64,000 bases of DNA from positions 1 through 64,000 of the forward strand of contig NZ_JAQLOI010000001.1 in the NCBI RefSeq assembly GCF_028204155.1, read 5' to 3'. Positions 49,763 through 59,857 of the stretch are shown here, piece after piece. A program made the translations under genes and the position numbers. Source of the stretch: Vibrio algarum (lineage in GTDB: Bacteria > Pseudomonadota > Gammaproteobacteria > Enterobacterales > Vibrionaceae). The notes beneath the pieces are model-generated. The model worked only from the letters and a program-made list of their open reading frames with translations, was not told the DNA's origin and ran no database searches. The first letter of the stretch is position 1. Every line of letters starts with the position of its first letter.

Positions 49763-52087
49763 ATGCTACTTTTTCCTCGCACACTTTTAGCTGCATCTAT
49801 TAGCGCAGCCGCATTCGTGCCAACAACTCAAGCTGAAACGTCTCAAGACCCTAGTGTGCAGGAAATGCCCTCTACAGATCAATGCTTGATTGCGGATTCA
49901 TCCAGCAAAAGCAGTACTGAAGTCCCAGTACATGTTGAAGCAGATAATGTTGAAGCGATAAATGGCGACAAAGCCACCTATACTGGTGACGTTGTTATAA
50001 CTCAAGGGCATAAACGCATATCAGCAGATACCGTTACATTGTATCAACAGGATAATACTGTCATTGCTGAGGGTAATGTGCACTCTTATGATGGTCAGAT
50101 AAAAACCATTTCCGATAAAGCCACAACAAGCCTAGACTCGGATGTCGCTACGCTAGAAAATACCCAATATCAGTTTTTATGTGAAGATGGCCGTGGTGAT
50201 GCGAAGGTAATTTACAGAAAAGATAAAGCATTCTATGAATTAGAAGATGGCTCTATTACTTCTTGTCCTGAAGGAGATAATGCATGGCGCCTGCGTGCTT
50301 CCTCGATAGAAATCGATCAAGTAGATGAAGAAGCCACGCTATTTAACCCTCGAGTGGAGGTACTTTCGGTTCCTGTTTTTTATCTACCTTATTTAACTGT
50401 CCCTATTGGAGACACTCGTAAAACGGGTTTTCTCTACCCAAGCGTGTCGTATGATAGTAAAAATGGTTTTGGGTTTACAGCTCCTGTCTATTGGAACCTT
50501 GCTCCTAATTACGATCTACAAACTGATTTTAATTACATGGAGAAACGTGGGACACAGCTTGATGCTGAATTTCGTTACCTCACGAACATAGGTTCTGGTT
50601 CAATCAACCTTGAATATCTTCCTGATGACCAAAAATACCCTGACGAAGGTGATCGCTGGGGGGTTAACTGGGTCTATTCAGGGATAGTTAAAGGATCGTG
50701 GAAGTTTGATATCGATTACTCAAAAGTCAGCGATATCAGCTATTTTACCGACTTAGATTCCAATATTGGTAACCGAGAAGACGGCCAGCTTCTACAATCC
50801 GGCGAAGTATCCTACCGTTCTAACAATTGGGATACCACATTACTAGTAAGAGACTTTCAAGTTTTATCTGAAAGCAGCTACCCTTACCGCTTAATGCCTC
50901 AATTAGAGTACAACTATTACGCTCCCCATTTTTACTCTAATCTTGATTTCAATTTATTAAGCCATGTTAGCCGATTTGAAACCGATGATCCCGATAGTCC
51001 ATCGGCAACTAGGTTACACGTAGAACCAACCTTGAGTTTACCATTATCAAACACTTGGGGGACGATTACAGCAGAAGCAAAGCTCTTTCAAACCTATTAT
51101 GAACAGGACCTTGATAACCTAACCGACAGTAATGATTATGAAGAGCAAGTGTCAAGAACCATCCCACAATTTAGGATTCATTCTGGCTTGTATCTAGAGC
51201 GAGATACCACTCAAATTTCAGGCTATACCCAAACACTTGAACCTCAAATTCAATACCTATATACACCGGATGAGGATCAATCGGAAATTTATTCTGGATA
51301 CGACACAACCAAGCTACAGCTTGATTATGATGGTCTATTCCGTAGCAAAAAATACAGTAGTGTTGACTATATTGCTCCAGCAAATCAGTTAAGCTACGGT
51401 GCATCGACGCGTTTCTTTGATGATGAATTTAAAGAGAGAATGAACCTCTCATTTGGGCAAATTATCTATCTCAACGATTCGTATAATGATGACGCTTCAG
51501 ATGAAACTTCATCCTCCTATTCTGCTTGGGCACTCGATACTGAATTTAATTACGATGATTATTTGTTCTACCAAGGCGGATTTCAGTATGATACGGCATC
51601 CTCTGAGGTTCAGTTGGCAGACAGTACTTTTGAATATCGATATTCAGGAGGATACAGTCAGATAAACTACCGCTACGTATCATTAGACTATATTGCCAGC
51701 AATGTAGACTTTATTAGCGACGACGACTATACATCCTACACACGAGAAGGTATCAGCCAGTTAGGGTTTATTACCGCTTACAATATAGGTCGGAATTGGA
51801 AATTAAATGGCCAATACTTCTATGATACTAACGAAAATGTGAACCTTGAGTGGTTAGCGGGTGTCAACTATACCAGTGATTGTTGGTATATCGGTTTCTC
51901 TTATAGCAATCAGCTCTACGACTGGGATGAAATTGGCGTAGGCTCACCAACGTACGAACAAAACTTTACACTGAATTTTGGTATTATAGGCTTTGGACAA
52001 ACACTGTCCGGAGGATCCGGACTAGCTGGCGTAGATACGTCAAACGCCTCTTTGGGTTATAGTCGACCTTTCTACCTGAATAATTAA
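49763..52087 (+). CDS. lptD: LPS assembly protein LptD
   Basis: A 774-residue outer-membrane protein that with LptE inserts lipopolysaccharide. Signal peptide MLLFPRTLLAASISAAAFVP; periplasmic OstA-type domain about 50-170 (VEADNVEAINGDKATYTGDV); then a 26-strand barrel rich in aromatic repeats. Cys41 lies at the N-terminal position used in LptD disulfides; near the end only one Cys (YTSDCWYIGF) is visible where E. coli has an adjacent pair. It heads the lptD-surA-pdxA-rsmA-apaG-apaH cluster. Confidence 0.95.
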   Translation: MLLFPRTLLAASISAAAFVPTTQAETSQDPSVQEMPSTDQCLIADSSSKSSTEVPVHVEADNVEAINGDKATYTGDVVITQGHKRISADTVTLYQQDNTVIAEGNVHSYDGQIKTISDKATTSLDSDVATLENTQYQFLCEDGRGDAKVIYRKDKAFYELEDGSITSCPEGDNAWRLRASSIEIDQVDEEATLFNPRVEVLSVPVFYLPYLTVPIGDTRKTGFLYPSVSYDSKNGFGFTAPVYWNLAPNYDLQTDFNYMEKRGTQLDAEFRYLTNIGSGSINLEYLPDDQKYPDEGDRWGVNWVYSGIVKGSWKFDIDYSKVSDISYFTDLDSNIGNREDGQLLQSGEVSYRSNNWDTTLLVRDFQVLSESSYPYRLMPQLEYNYYAPHFYSNLDFNLLSHVSRFETDDPDSPSATRLHVEPTLSLPLSNTWGTITAEAKLFQTYYEQDLDNLTDSNDYEEQVSRTIPQFRIHSGLYLERDTTQISGYTQTLEPQIQYLYTPDEDQSEIYSGYDTTKLQLDYDGLFRSKKYSSVDYIAPANQLSYGASTRFFDDEFKERMNLSFGQIIYLNDSYNDDASDETSSSYSAWALDTEFNYDDYLFYQGGFQYDTASSEVQLADSTFEYRYSGGYSQINYRYVSLDYIASNVDFISDDDYTSYTREGISQLGFITAYNIGRNWKLNGQYFYDTNENVNLEWLAGVNYTSDCWYIGFSYSNQLYDWDEIGVGSPTYEQNFTLNFGIIGFGQTLSGGSGLAGVDTSNASLGYSRPFYLNN

Positions 52088-52130
52088 TAGCATTGCAATT
52101 AAGCAAAACGAATTTATTGGTATACATTAA

Positions 52131-53426
52131 ATGAAAATGTGGAAACACACTCTAGTTGGTTTTTTATCTGTACTCTCAGCCTCAAGCATGGCGGCGCCTG
52201 TTGAGCTAGATAGAGTTGCCGTCATTGTAAACAGTGGCGTTGTACTGCAAAGCGATATCGATGCAGCGATTGTAACCCTTGAAAATAATGCCAGCAAAAG
52301 CAGTCAATCTTTACCTGATATGGATGTATTACGCGAGCAAGTTTTAGAAAAACTTATTGTTGATACTATTCAATTCCAAGAGTCTGAGCGCCTTGGGGTA
52401 AAGATTGATGACAATAGGTTGGACCAAGCAATTCAAGAAATAGCAAAAGAAAGAGAGCTATCTGTCGATCAATTGCAAATCTCTCTGGCTGAAGATGGAA
52501 TCGGTTACGCCTCATTTCGTGAACAAGTCAGAAAAGAAATTGCCATTTCCGAAGCTCGTAACGCATTAGTCCGTCGTAGAATAAATATACTACCCGCAGA
52601 AGTAGAGAGCCTTTCCACTCAATTAGCAACGGAAACCAATGCCTCCGTTCAATACAGAATTCAACATATTCAATTGCGTTCCGATGATAATACCGACAAG
52701 CCAGCTCTTGAAAAAGAAGCCAACGAAATCGTTAAAAAATTGAACCAAGGTGAAGATTTTGCAACGATGGCTATCAGTTACTCAAAAGGTCCAAAGGCGC
52801 TTGTAGGCGGAGATTGGGGATGGTTACGTAAAGAAGAGATGCCCACAATATTTGCAGACCAAATAACGACTCAAGCAAAAGGAGCTATTATTGGCCCCTT
52901 TAGAAGTGGTGTAGGGCTACATATATTAAAAATCTCAGATACTCGCGGTCTAGAAACTGTTGCCGTTACCGAAGTGAATGCGCGACATATCCTGATAAAA
53001 ACCTCTGTCATTCTCAGTGATGACGGTGCAAAACGACAATTGCAAGAGTATGCACGTCGCATCGAATCCGGTGAAATAAAATTCGGTGAACTAGCAGAGC
53101 AATTCAGCCAAGATCCAGGGTCCGCAGCCCAAAATGGTGAGTTAGGCTATCAAACACCCGACTTATACGTTCCTGAATTTAAACATCAAGTAGAAATTTT
53201 ACCAACAGGGCAGATAAGCGAACCATTTAAAACCGTTCATGGCTGGCATATTGTAGAAGTTCTTGACCGACGTGAAGTGGATAAAACAGATACAGCACTA
53301 ACCAATAAAGCTTATCGGATCCTTTTCAACCGAAAATTCAATGAAGAAGCTTCTGCCTGGATACAAGAAATGAGAGCCAGTGCATTTGTGGAATTTGTCG
53401 AGAATGACGAGGCTGAAGCACAATAA
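52131..53426 (+). CDS. surA: Periplasmic chaperone/peptidyl-prolyl isomerase SurA
   Basis: A 431-residue chaperone for outer-membrane proteins. It has a signal peptide ending SASSMAAPVE, an N-terminal chaperone domain, then two parvulin domains (about 175-275 and 285-385) each with the IQHIQLR/NARHILIK-type strand and a GWxxxE/GELGYQ pattern. It lies 44 nt after lptD, whose product it helps to fold. Its end overlaps pdxA. Confidence 0.95.
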   Translation: MKMWKHTLVGFLSVLSASSMAAPVELDRVAVIVNSGVVLQSDIDAAIVTLENNASKSSQSLPDMDVLREQVLEKLIVDTIQFQESERLGVKIDDNRLDQAIQEIAKERELSVDQLQISLAEDGIGYASFREQVRKEIAISEARNALVRRRINILPAEVESLSTQLATETNASVQYRIQHIQLRSDDNTDKPALEKEANEIVKKLNQGEDFATMAISYSKGPKALVGGDWGWLRKEEMPTIFADQITTQAKGAIIGPFRSGVGLHILKISDTRGLETVAVTEVNARHILIKTSVILSDDGAKRQLQEYARRIESGEIKFGELAEQFSQDPGSAAQNGELGYQTPDLYVPEFKHQVEILPTGQISEPFKTVHGWHIVEVLDRREVDKTDTALTNKAYRILFNRKFNEEASAWIQEMRASAFVEFVENDEAEAQ

Positions 53427-54426
53427 TGCTGACAAAAAAATAATTGTTACTGCTGGCGAACCAGCAGGGATAGGGCCGGATCTTGTATTGGCCTTATCAC
53501 AACATAACTGGGCACATCAGATTATTGTCTGTGCCGATAAAAACCTATTGGCACAAAGAGCGGTAGAGCTCGGCATTGAGGTTAATTTAATTGATTACGA
53601 TGTGGCTATTGCTGCGAAACCCCAACAAGCAGGTTCGTTAGTCGTCGAGCATATTCAATTAGCTGAGCCGTCAGTATCTGGCCAATTAAACGAAAAAAAT
53701 GGCCACTATGTCCTCGCAACACTAGAACGCGCAAATGACGGCTGCATGAGCGGTGAATTTGATGCAGTTGTAACCGGTCCCGTTCACAAAGGTGTGATTA
53801 ATCGTGCTGGTGTCGCTTTTAGTGGGCACACGGAATTTTTTGCCGAAAAATCGAATACTCCTTTAGTTGTCATGATGTTAGCAACAGAAGGGTTACGCGT
53901 TGCTTTGGTCACAACACATTTACCTTTAGCATATATATCAAAAGCCGTTACAGCAGAGCGACTAGAGAGTATAATCCGCATCCTTCATGATGACTTGGTA
54001 AATAAATTCGCCATTCAAACACCTAAAATCTATGTTTGTGGGCTAAACCCTCACGCAGGAGAAGAAGGTTGTTTAGGCGATGAAGAGATTAAAACCATCA
54101 CGCCTACACTCGAGAAACTTCGAGCTGATTATGGTTTTGATTTAATCGGGCCACTGCCTGCAGATACCATTTTTAATGAAAAGTATTTAGAAGAAGCAGA
54201 CACTGTACTAGGCATGTACCATGACCAAGTTCTACCTGTTTTGAAATATAAAGGCTTTGGACGATCTGTAAATATTACTCTTGGTCTACCTTATATTAGA
54301 ACATCTGTCGATCACGGTACGGCACTCGAGTTGGCAGGAACAGGGCAAGCGGACACAGGAAGTTTCCAAACAGCTCTAAAGCACGCGATTGAATTAGTTG
54401 AGAAAAAACCTTTTGTTGAGAGATAA
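53404..54426 (+). CDS. pdxA: 4-hydroxythreonine-4-phosphate dehydrogenase
   Basis: A 340-residue enzyme of pyridoxal-phosphate synthesis. GEPAGIGPDLVL is at the N terminus; HTEFFAEK, GLNPHAGEEGCLGDEE and MYHDQVLPVLKY carry the metal-binding His residues. The ATG at 53404 overlaps surA by 23 nt and fits family length; an ATG at 53380 is also open. It is coupled to rsmA 2 nt downstream. Confidence 0.95.
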   Translation: MTRLKHNNADKKIIVTAGEPAGIGPDLVLALSQHNWAHQIIVCADKNLLAQRAVELGIEVNLIDYDVAIAAKPQQAGSLVVEHIQLAEPSVSGQLNEKNGHYVLATLERANDGCMSGEFDAVVTGPVHKGVINRAGVAFSGHTEFFAEKSNTPLVVMMLATEGLRVALVTTHLPLAYISKAVTAERLESIIRILHDDLVNKFAIQTPKIYVCGLNPHAGEEGCLGDEEIKTITPTLEKLRADYGFDLIGPLPADTIFNEKYLEEADTVLGMYHDQVLPVLKYKGFGRSVNITLGLPYIRTSVDHGTALELAGTGQADTGSFQTALKHAIELVEKKPFVER

Positions 54427-54428
54427 TA

Positions 54429-55235
54429 ATGAGAAATGATGTCCACTTGGGACACAAAGCGCGGAAACGTTTTGGCCAAAACTTCCTAAATGATCCTTAT
54501 GTTATTGATGGTATTGTTTCTGCTATCAACCCTTTACCGGGCCAAAACCTTGTCGAAATTGGACCAGGGCTTGGCGCGATTACAGAGCCTGTAGGTAAAG
54601 AAGTCGATAAGTTTACAGTCATCGAACTGGATAGAGACCTCGCTGAACGCTTGCGTAATCACCCGGATCTTTCGTCAAAATTGACGATTTACGAAGGTGA
54701 TGCAATGCAGTTTGATTTTACGCAATTAGTAAAGCCAAACAATAAATTACGTATATTTGGTAACTTACCTTACAACATTTCCACTCCATTGATGTTCCAT
54801 CTTTTTGAATTTCATAAAGATATTCAAGATATGCACTTCATGCTACAAAAAGAAGTGGTCAATCGTTTGGCAGCGGGCCCTGGCAGCAAGACTTATGGTC
54901 GTTTGACCGTAATGGCTCAATATTACTGTAAAATAGTTCCAGTATTAGAAGTACCGCCAACCGCTTTTATACCGCCACCGAAAGTCGATTCAGCTGTTGT
55001 TCGCTTGGTCCCTTACGAAGAGCTACCTTACCCTGCGACAAGCTTAAAATGGCTAGATAGCGTATGTAGAGCTGGTTTCAACCAAAGACGCAAAACCGTT
55101 AGAAACTGCTATAAAAGTCTGCTAGATACAGAAACACTAGAGTCATTAGGTGTTAATCCAGGCATGCGCCCTGAGAACCTAACGCTTAAACAGTTTGTCG
55201 ATATGGCAAACTGGTTAGATAAAAATCACGCTTAA
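54429..55235 (+). CDS. rsmA: 16S rRNA A1518/A1519 dimethyltransferase
   Basis: A 268-residue RsmA/KsgA that dimethylates two adenines in the 3' hairpin of 16S rRNA. KRFGQNFLNDP, the AdoMet motif EIGPGLGAIT and catalytic NLPYNIS are present, with a C-terminal FNQRRKTVRN domain. It follows pdxA after 2 nt. Confidence 0.97.
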   Translation: MRNDVHLGHKARKRFGQNFLNDPYVIDGIVSAINPLPGQNLVEIGPGLGAITEPVGKEVDKFTVIELDRDLAERLRNHPDLSSKLTIYEGDAMQFDFTQLVKPNNKLRIFGNLPYNISTPLMFHLFEFHKDIQDMHFMLQKEVVNRLAAGPGSKTYGRLTVMAQYYCKIVPVLEVPPTAFIPPPKVDSAVVRLVPYEELPYPATSLKWLDSVCRAGFNQRRKTVRNCYKSLLDTETLESLGVNPGMRPENLTLKQFVDMANWLDKNHA

Positions 55236-55297
55236 CAGACAATTATCGGTTATCTGCCTATAACGTTATTATCTGCAATCAAACTCTTGAGGTGAAC

Positions 55298-55678
55298 ATG
55301 GACGTTACTCAACCTTGTGTCAAATGCCAAGTACAAGCGAAATACGTAGAAGAACAATCTCAACCAGAGAATAAACGTTACGTATTTGCTTATATTATTA
55401 CTATCAAAAATCTAAGTAACCAGACCGTTCAACTTACCGGAAGACGCTGGTTAATTACAGATTCTGATGGAAAACAATTAACCGTAGAAGGCGAAGGCGT
55501 TGTGGGAAAGCAGCCTTTTATTAACAGCAATGACGAATATACCTATACCAGCGCAACCGCAATAGAGACTCCAGTAGGTGTAATGCAAGGCCAATACATC
55601 ATGCATGATGCCAACGGCTCTGAGTTCATCGTAGACCTAGAACCTTTTAGCTTAGCTATCCCAAATATTTTAAATTAA
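55298..55678 (+). CDS. apaG: ApaG protein
   Basis: A 126-residue beta-sandwich protein of the ApaG family (FAYIITIKNLSNQTVQLTGR, then RWLITDSDGK and EGEGVVGKQP). Its role is unclear; related domains occur in F-box proteins. The ATG at 55298 follows TTGAGGTGAAC; a GTG two codons earlier lies inside this ribosome site and is unlikely. Confidence 0.95.
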   Translation: MDVTQPCVKCQVQAKYVEEQSQPENKRYVFAYIITIKNLSNQTVQLTGRRWLITDSDGKQLTVEGEGVVGKQPFINSNDEYTYTSATAIETPVGVMQGQYIMHDANGSEFIVDLEPFSLAIPNILN

Positions 55679-55715
55679 TTCCTTCCCCTATATTTTAAAT
55701 AGAGAGTGTGATTAC

Positions 55716-56515
55716 GTGGCAAATTATATTGTTGGTGACATTCAAGGTTGTTTTGATGAACTGCAACTGCTGTTAAACAAAGCCAACTTTGACCCTAGGC
55801 ACGACACTATTTGGTTTGCTGGCGACTTAGTAGCACGAGGCCCTAGATCCCTTGAGACGCTAAGATTCGTGAAGTCCTTAGGCACTGCAGCAGTGACGGT
55901 TTTAGGAAATCACGACCTACATTTACTTGCGGTATCATTAGGCATTCATCCACAAAAGAAAAAAGATCGAACACTGCCGATATTCTCAGCACCCGATCGA
56001 AATGAACTTTTCGACTGGCTAAGACAACAGCCTTTGTTGGCTGAGCATGAAGAATTTGTCGTGTGCCATGCCGGCATCTCTCCTCAATGGGATCTAAAAC
56101 AAGCCCGCGCAGCATCCAAGGAAATCGAAAAAAGCTCCAATCGAAAAACTGGACGTCATTAATTGAACAAATGTATGCCAATTCGCCAGATTATTGGAGT
56201 GATGATCTACAAGGAATCGAGCGTTATAGATACATAATCAATGCATTCACCCGTATGCGTTTTTGCTCTACCGACGGCAGACTCGATATGCTATGTAAAC
56301 TCCCACCACAAGAAATTACCTCTGAAAAACTAGTACCTTGGTTCAAACTAAAACAGAGAGTGAAGTTAGAAAAAACTATTCTATTTGGTCACTGGGCTGC
56401 ACTGTCGGGTTTTGAGAATAAACATGTAATTGGTTTAGACACTGGCTGTGTTTGGGGAGGAACTTTAACGATGCTTCGCTGGGAAGATAAAACCTTTTTT
56501 CTCAACAGAGCTTAA
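55716..56515 (+). pseudogene. apaH: Diadenosine tetraphosphatase ApaH, frameshifted
   Basis: A symmetrical Ap4A hydrolase of about 267 residues in two frames. The N-terminal frame (GTG at 55716) has the metallophosphatase motifs GDIQGCFDE, FAGDLVARGP and GNHDLH. After KEIEK the frame breaks in a 6-A run near 56129-56134; one more A gives KEIEKKLQSKNWTSLIEQMY and leads into the second frame (to 56515) with HWAALSGF and LDTGCVWGG. All motifs are otherwise intact, so a sequencing error is likely. Confidence 0.9.
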
Positions 56516-56567
56516 ACTAATCGCCTTTCCTTTGATGATTAGTTGTAAGCCTATTGATTATCTGATG

Positions 56568-57056
56568 CTATCTCTCTAAAACAACAAACCGCATGTCATG
56601 AGCATTCTTTTCATCAGCGACAAATGACTCCGAATAGGTTTCTCGCCACCCTTGTTTCCAGTCTGGAAATTGTGTGTCACCTTCTACATCTAAATCAATA
56701 AACGTGAGATAAAGGCAATTTGCTTTTTCCAAGCAAGCTTGGTAAATCGAACCACCGCCAATGATCATGATTTCATTTTGATCACTAGCCATTTCAATCG
56801 CTTCTTCAATAGAGCTGACGCAATCTACACCCTCTATTTTTAGTGAGGTATCTCGGCTAATGACAATATTTTGTCGTCCAGGGAGTGGACGACCAATCGA
56901 ATCATAAGTTTTTCGGCCCATAATAACTGGCTTTCCTAATGTACAGCGCTTAAACCATACGAAGTCCGCAGGTAAGTGCCAAGGCATCTGGTTTTCTTTT
57001 CCTATCACTCTATTTTTAGCCATTGCGGCTATCATGCTAATTTTCATTTTTCGCAT
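56568..57056 (-). CDS. folA: Dihydrofolate reductase
   Basis: A 162-residue enzyme reducing dihydrofolate with NADPH. MIAAMAKNRVIGKENQMPWH and LPADFVWFKR carry the folate-binding residues including the Asp; VIMGRKTYDSIGRPLPGR and IIGGGSIY are cofactor motifs. An ATG three codons in (57047) is an equal candidate start. It is convergent with apaH. Confidence 0.96.
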   Translation of the reverse strand: MRKMKISMIAAMAKNRVIGKENQMPWHLPADFVWFKRCTLGKPVIMGRKTYDSIGRPLPGRQNIVISRDTSLKIEGVDCVSSIEEAIEMASDQNEIMIIGGGSIYQACLEKANCLYLTFIDLDVEGDTQFPDWKQGWRETYSESFVADEKNAHDMRFVVLER

Positions 57057-57064
57057 TTCTCATT

Positions 57065-57529
57065 CTAAATTACCGACCGACGTCGATAGAATAGTAAGCC
57101 TGGCATTGCTAACCCAATAGCAAGACCAGCAATAATAAACATCGCTTTCAAAAAATTCTCCATCAATACAGAGACTAACTCCGGCGTATAACCTAAGTGA
57201 TTTATCTCTACCAACGCTATCATAGCTTTAAAAGCAAAGACACCTGGAACCATTGGTATTAACGCTGCTACAGTAAACACTTTAGGATGAGCCAAAAATT
57301 GATGAGACCAATAAACACCGATCATACCGACGATAGTAGCAGCGCAAAACGTTGCCCACTCAATCGGAACACCATATTGAAGCATAAGATATCGAGAGCC
57401 ATGTCCAATAGCACCACCAATAGCGCAATATTTTAATGCTTTTTGGGGTACATTAAACACTAAGGCAAAACCTACAGCTGGAATCGAGGCAAAAAACATA
57501 TCATTAAGAAGACCTAGCAATAATTCCAT
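57065..57529 (-). CDS. Threonine/serine exporter subunit, YjjB type
   Basis: A 154-residue membrane protein with about four or five helices, the smaller half of the split ThrE/YjjPB exporter (succinate or amino acids). Its ATG (57529) overlaps the stop of the YjjP-like gene as TAATG, showing translational coupling. The open frame to 57586 is ignored. Confidence 0.9.
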   Translation of the reverse strand: MELLLGLLNDMFFASIPAVGFALVFNVPQKALKYCAIGGAIGHGSRYLMLQYGVPIEWATFCAATIVGMIGVYWSHQFLAHPKVFTVAALIPMVPGVFAFKAMIALVEINHLGYTPELVSVLMENFLKAMFIIAGLAIGLAMPGLLFYRRRSVI

Positions 57530-58314
57530 TATCCCACCCATCCCCATACACCGACCACCGTCATTGCGCCAACAATACCTAAACAAGTCGCAAGAGTTAA
57601 TAAACTGCCCATAACAAAACGAGCGATACCAATATTGATATACCCTTTAACCATATCAGCAACAGAATTAATTAATGGAAATCCAGGGACCAACATCAAA
57701 ACGGAAGAAGCCATTGCTATAAAAGGATCGTTACCGATATCCAAGATCATCGCTTGAGCAGATATCAAAGTAGTAACAAAAGCCGTCACGGCAAAGTTTA
57801 TTAGAGGGTTGAAATGTCTGTGACCAATTTCCTGTCTCACAATCATCCCCGTAGCTGATGCTAAAAATGTCATAGCGAAAATGGACCAATCCCCACCAGC
57901 TAAATGGCTAAAAGAAGCACATGACAGACCTATCATCAAAACCACAATCCAGCGATTATATCTCGCAGGGCTAATCTTGTTCAGACGCTCTTGAGCAAAA
58001 GAATAGTTCAGCACACCCTTTTCCATCATGATACATATGCGTTGAATCTGGGTAACAACCCGCATGTTTATGCCACGATCTGGTGCTCGTCTTGTGGTCG
58101 TCATGCACCGTTCCTGAATAAAAGTTGTCACAACAATCGAGTTAGCAGAAAGTGACACCTCTACTTCATCTGCACCGCTGGCGATCCCCATACGACGCAT
58201 AATATCACCAACTAAGGTACTTTCCGCTCCATGCGCTAATAACATTTGTCCCGCTTGCGCGACTAATCTAGAGATAGCTCGTTGCTTGTCTTCTATACTC
58301 TTTTTTGTTTCCAC
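57529..58314 (-). CDS. Threonine/serine exporter subunit, YjjP type
   Basis: A 261-residue protein with a soluble N-terminal ThrE domain (QAGQMLLAHGAESTLVGDIM, RRAPDRGINMRVV) and about five C-terminal helices (LMIGLSCASFSHLAGGDWSI). With the overlapping YjjB-type gene it should form one inner-membrane exporter. The start region is plausible but without a strong ribosome site. Confidence 0.9.
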   Translation of the reverse strand: METKKSIEDKQRAISRLVAQAGQMLLAHGAESTLVGDIMRRMGIASGADEVEVSLSANSIVVTTFIQERCMTTTRRAPDRGINMRVVTQIQRICIMMEKGVLNYSFAQERLNKISPARYNRWIVVLMIGLSCASFSHLAGGDWSIFAMTFLASATGMIVRQEIGHRHFNPLINFAVTAFVTTLISAQAMILDIGNDPFIAMASSVLMLVPGFPLINSVADMVKGYINIGIARFVMGSLLTLATCLGIVGAMTVVGVWGWVG

Positions 58315-58404
58315 TTCGCGCCCTTTTCCATCACATTAGCTAAATTTTCGTCCGATAGGCTATATTTTGCATCAAAACATAAGTTGATGACATGATTTAG
58401 ACAT

Positions 58405-58433
58405 AAAAAAACCGCAACATATTATTGCGGTTT
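58405..58433 (-). terminator. Terminator of the cgtA gene
   Basis: On the minus strand, AAACCGCAATA and TATTGCGGTTT-like arms form a stem followed by TTTTT. It lies 25 nt beyond the cgtA stop. Confidence 0.85.
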
Positions 58434-58458
58434 CATCGATAAGATTTTTTAGGCCATA

Positions 58459-59634
58459 TTAGTCACGAACATAGATAACGTGCCCGTCATCTTCATCGTC
58501 GTCATCCCAATCGTCATCATCCCAACCATCTTCTGTAATAACATCTTTACCAGACATGGCGTCTTTGTGGTAATCATCCCACATAAAGTCGACTTTTTCT
58601 TCTTCAGTCAGCTCAACTTCTTCGCGTGGCAGTGCTTCCATGAAATCCGCTAACTTGTAGCAAAGCTCTTTTGTACCACTTTTATTTACAGCAGATATCT
58701 TGAAGAATTGTTCTTCCCATCCGAGTGCATCTAAGATCTCTTGGATCTTTTCATCTGCTTCTTCTTCAGGAAGAAGATCGACTTTGTTGAAGATCAACCA
58801 ACGTGGTTTCTTAGATACTTTTTCACTGTATTGCTCTAACTCATCAATAATGGTGAGCGCATTCTGCACTGGGTCACTACCATCGATAGGTAGAATATCT
58901 ACCATATGAAGTAAGACACGACAACGTTCTAGGTGTTTAAGGAAGCGTATACCTAAACCAGCACCATCAGCTGCACCTTCGATCAACCCAGGTATGTCTG
59001 CAACAACAAAACTTTTCTCAGGAACAACACTTACCACACCTAAACTAGGTATTAAGGTCGTAAATGGATAATCTGCAACTTTAGGCTTTGCTGCAGAAAC
59101 AGAGCGAATAAACGTCGATTTACCAGCATTAGGTAATCCCAACATTCCTACATCAGCTAAAAGAAGAAGCTCTAAACGTAGCTCTCTTACTTCTCCTTTA
59201 GTACCCATTGTCTTTTGACGTGGAGCCCTATTAACCGAAGATTTAAAACGGGTATTACCTAATCCATGCCAACCGCCTTTGGCGATCATCACTTGTTTGC
59301 CATGTTCCGCTACTTCACCAACAACTTCATTGGTGTGTATATCAACGGCACGAGTACCGACTGGCACTTTAAGTATTTTGTCTTGACCACGCTTGCCAGT
59401 ACAGTTACCGCCTCGACCATTTTGACCACGCTCAGCAGCATAAAAACGCTGAAAGCGATAATCGATAAGAGTATTCAGGTTTTCGTCGGCAACGAGATAT
59501 ATATCACCACCATCACCACCATCACCACCGTCAGGGCCACCTTTGGTAATAAATTTTTCTCGCCAGAAACTAACAATGCCGTTACCGCCATCACCTGCTT
59601 CTATTTTTACTACCGCTTCATCTACGAACTTCAT
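58459..59634 (-). CDS. cgtA: Obg family GTPase CgtA (ObgE)
   Basis: A 391-residue essential GTPase tied to 50S ribosome assembly and stringent response. The N-terminal glycine-rich Obg fold (EAGDGGNGIVSFWREKFI, GGDGGDGGDIYL) precedes the G domain with GLPNAGKST (G1), DIPGLIEGA (G3) and NKVD (G4). The C-terminal tail is very acidic (DDDWDDDDEDDG), common in Vibrio ObgE. It lies downstream of rplU-rpmA on the same strand. Confidence 0.96.
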   Translation of the reverse strand: MKFVDEAVVKIEAGDGGNGIVSFWREKFITKGGPDGGDGGDGGDIYLVADENLNTLIDYRFQRFYAAERGQNGRGGNCTGKRGQDKILKVPVGTRAVDIHTNEVVGEVAEHGKQVMIAKGGWHGLGNTRFKSSVNRAPRQKTMGTKGEVRELRLELLLLADVGMLGLPNAGKSTFIRSVSAAKPKVADYPFTTLIPSLGVVSVVPEKSFVVADIPGLIEGAADGAGLGIRFLKHLERCRVLLHMVDILPIDGSDPVQNALTIIDELEQYSEKVSKKPRWLIFNKVDLLPEEEADEKIQEILDALGWEEQFFKISAVNKSGTKELCYKLADFMEALPREEVELTEEEKVDFMWDDYHKDAMSGKDVITEDGWDDDDWDDDDEDDGHVIYVRD

Positions 59635-59806
59635 TTTTTACTCCGCATTGGGTGTAACTACCATCCTAAAGGGATGACAATAATTTTAGCAGATCCAAAA
59701 TTATTTAGAACGATCACCCAAGATCCAATGCTAACTACTCAATAGAACATAAAGAAAGAAAACTCTTTATATAGGAATGTCTCTTGCTTTATGTTCTGCA
59801 ATAAAT

Positions 59807-59836
59807 AAAAAACCCCGCCGAATCGGCAGGGCTTTT
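59807..59836 (-). terminator. Terminator of rplU-rpmA
   Basis: On the minus strand, AAGCCCTGCCGA/TCGGCGGGGTT form a stem followed by TTTTTT, about 20 nt after the rpmA stop. It separates the ribosomal genes from cgtA. Confidence 0.88.
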
Positions 59837-59857
59837 AAATTCAGCTTGAAACTAAAA

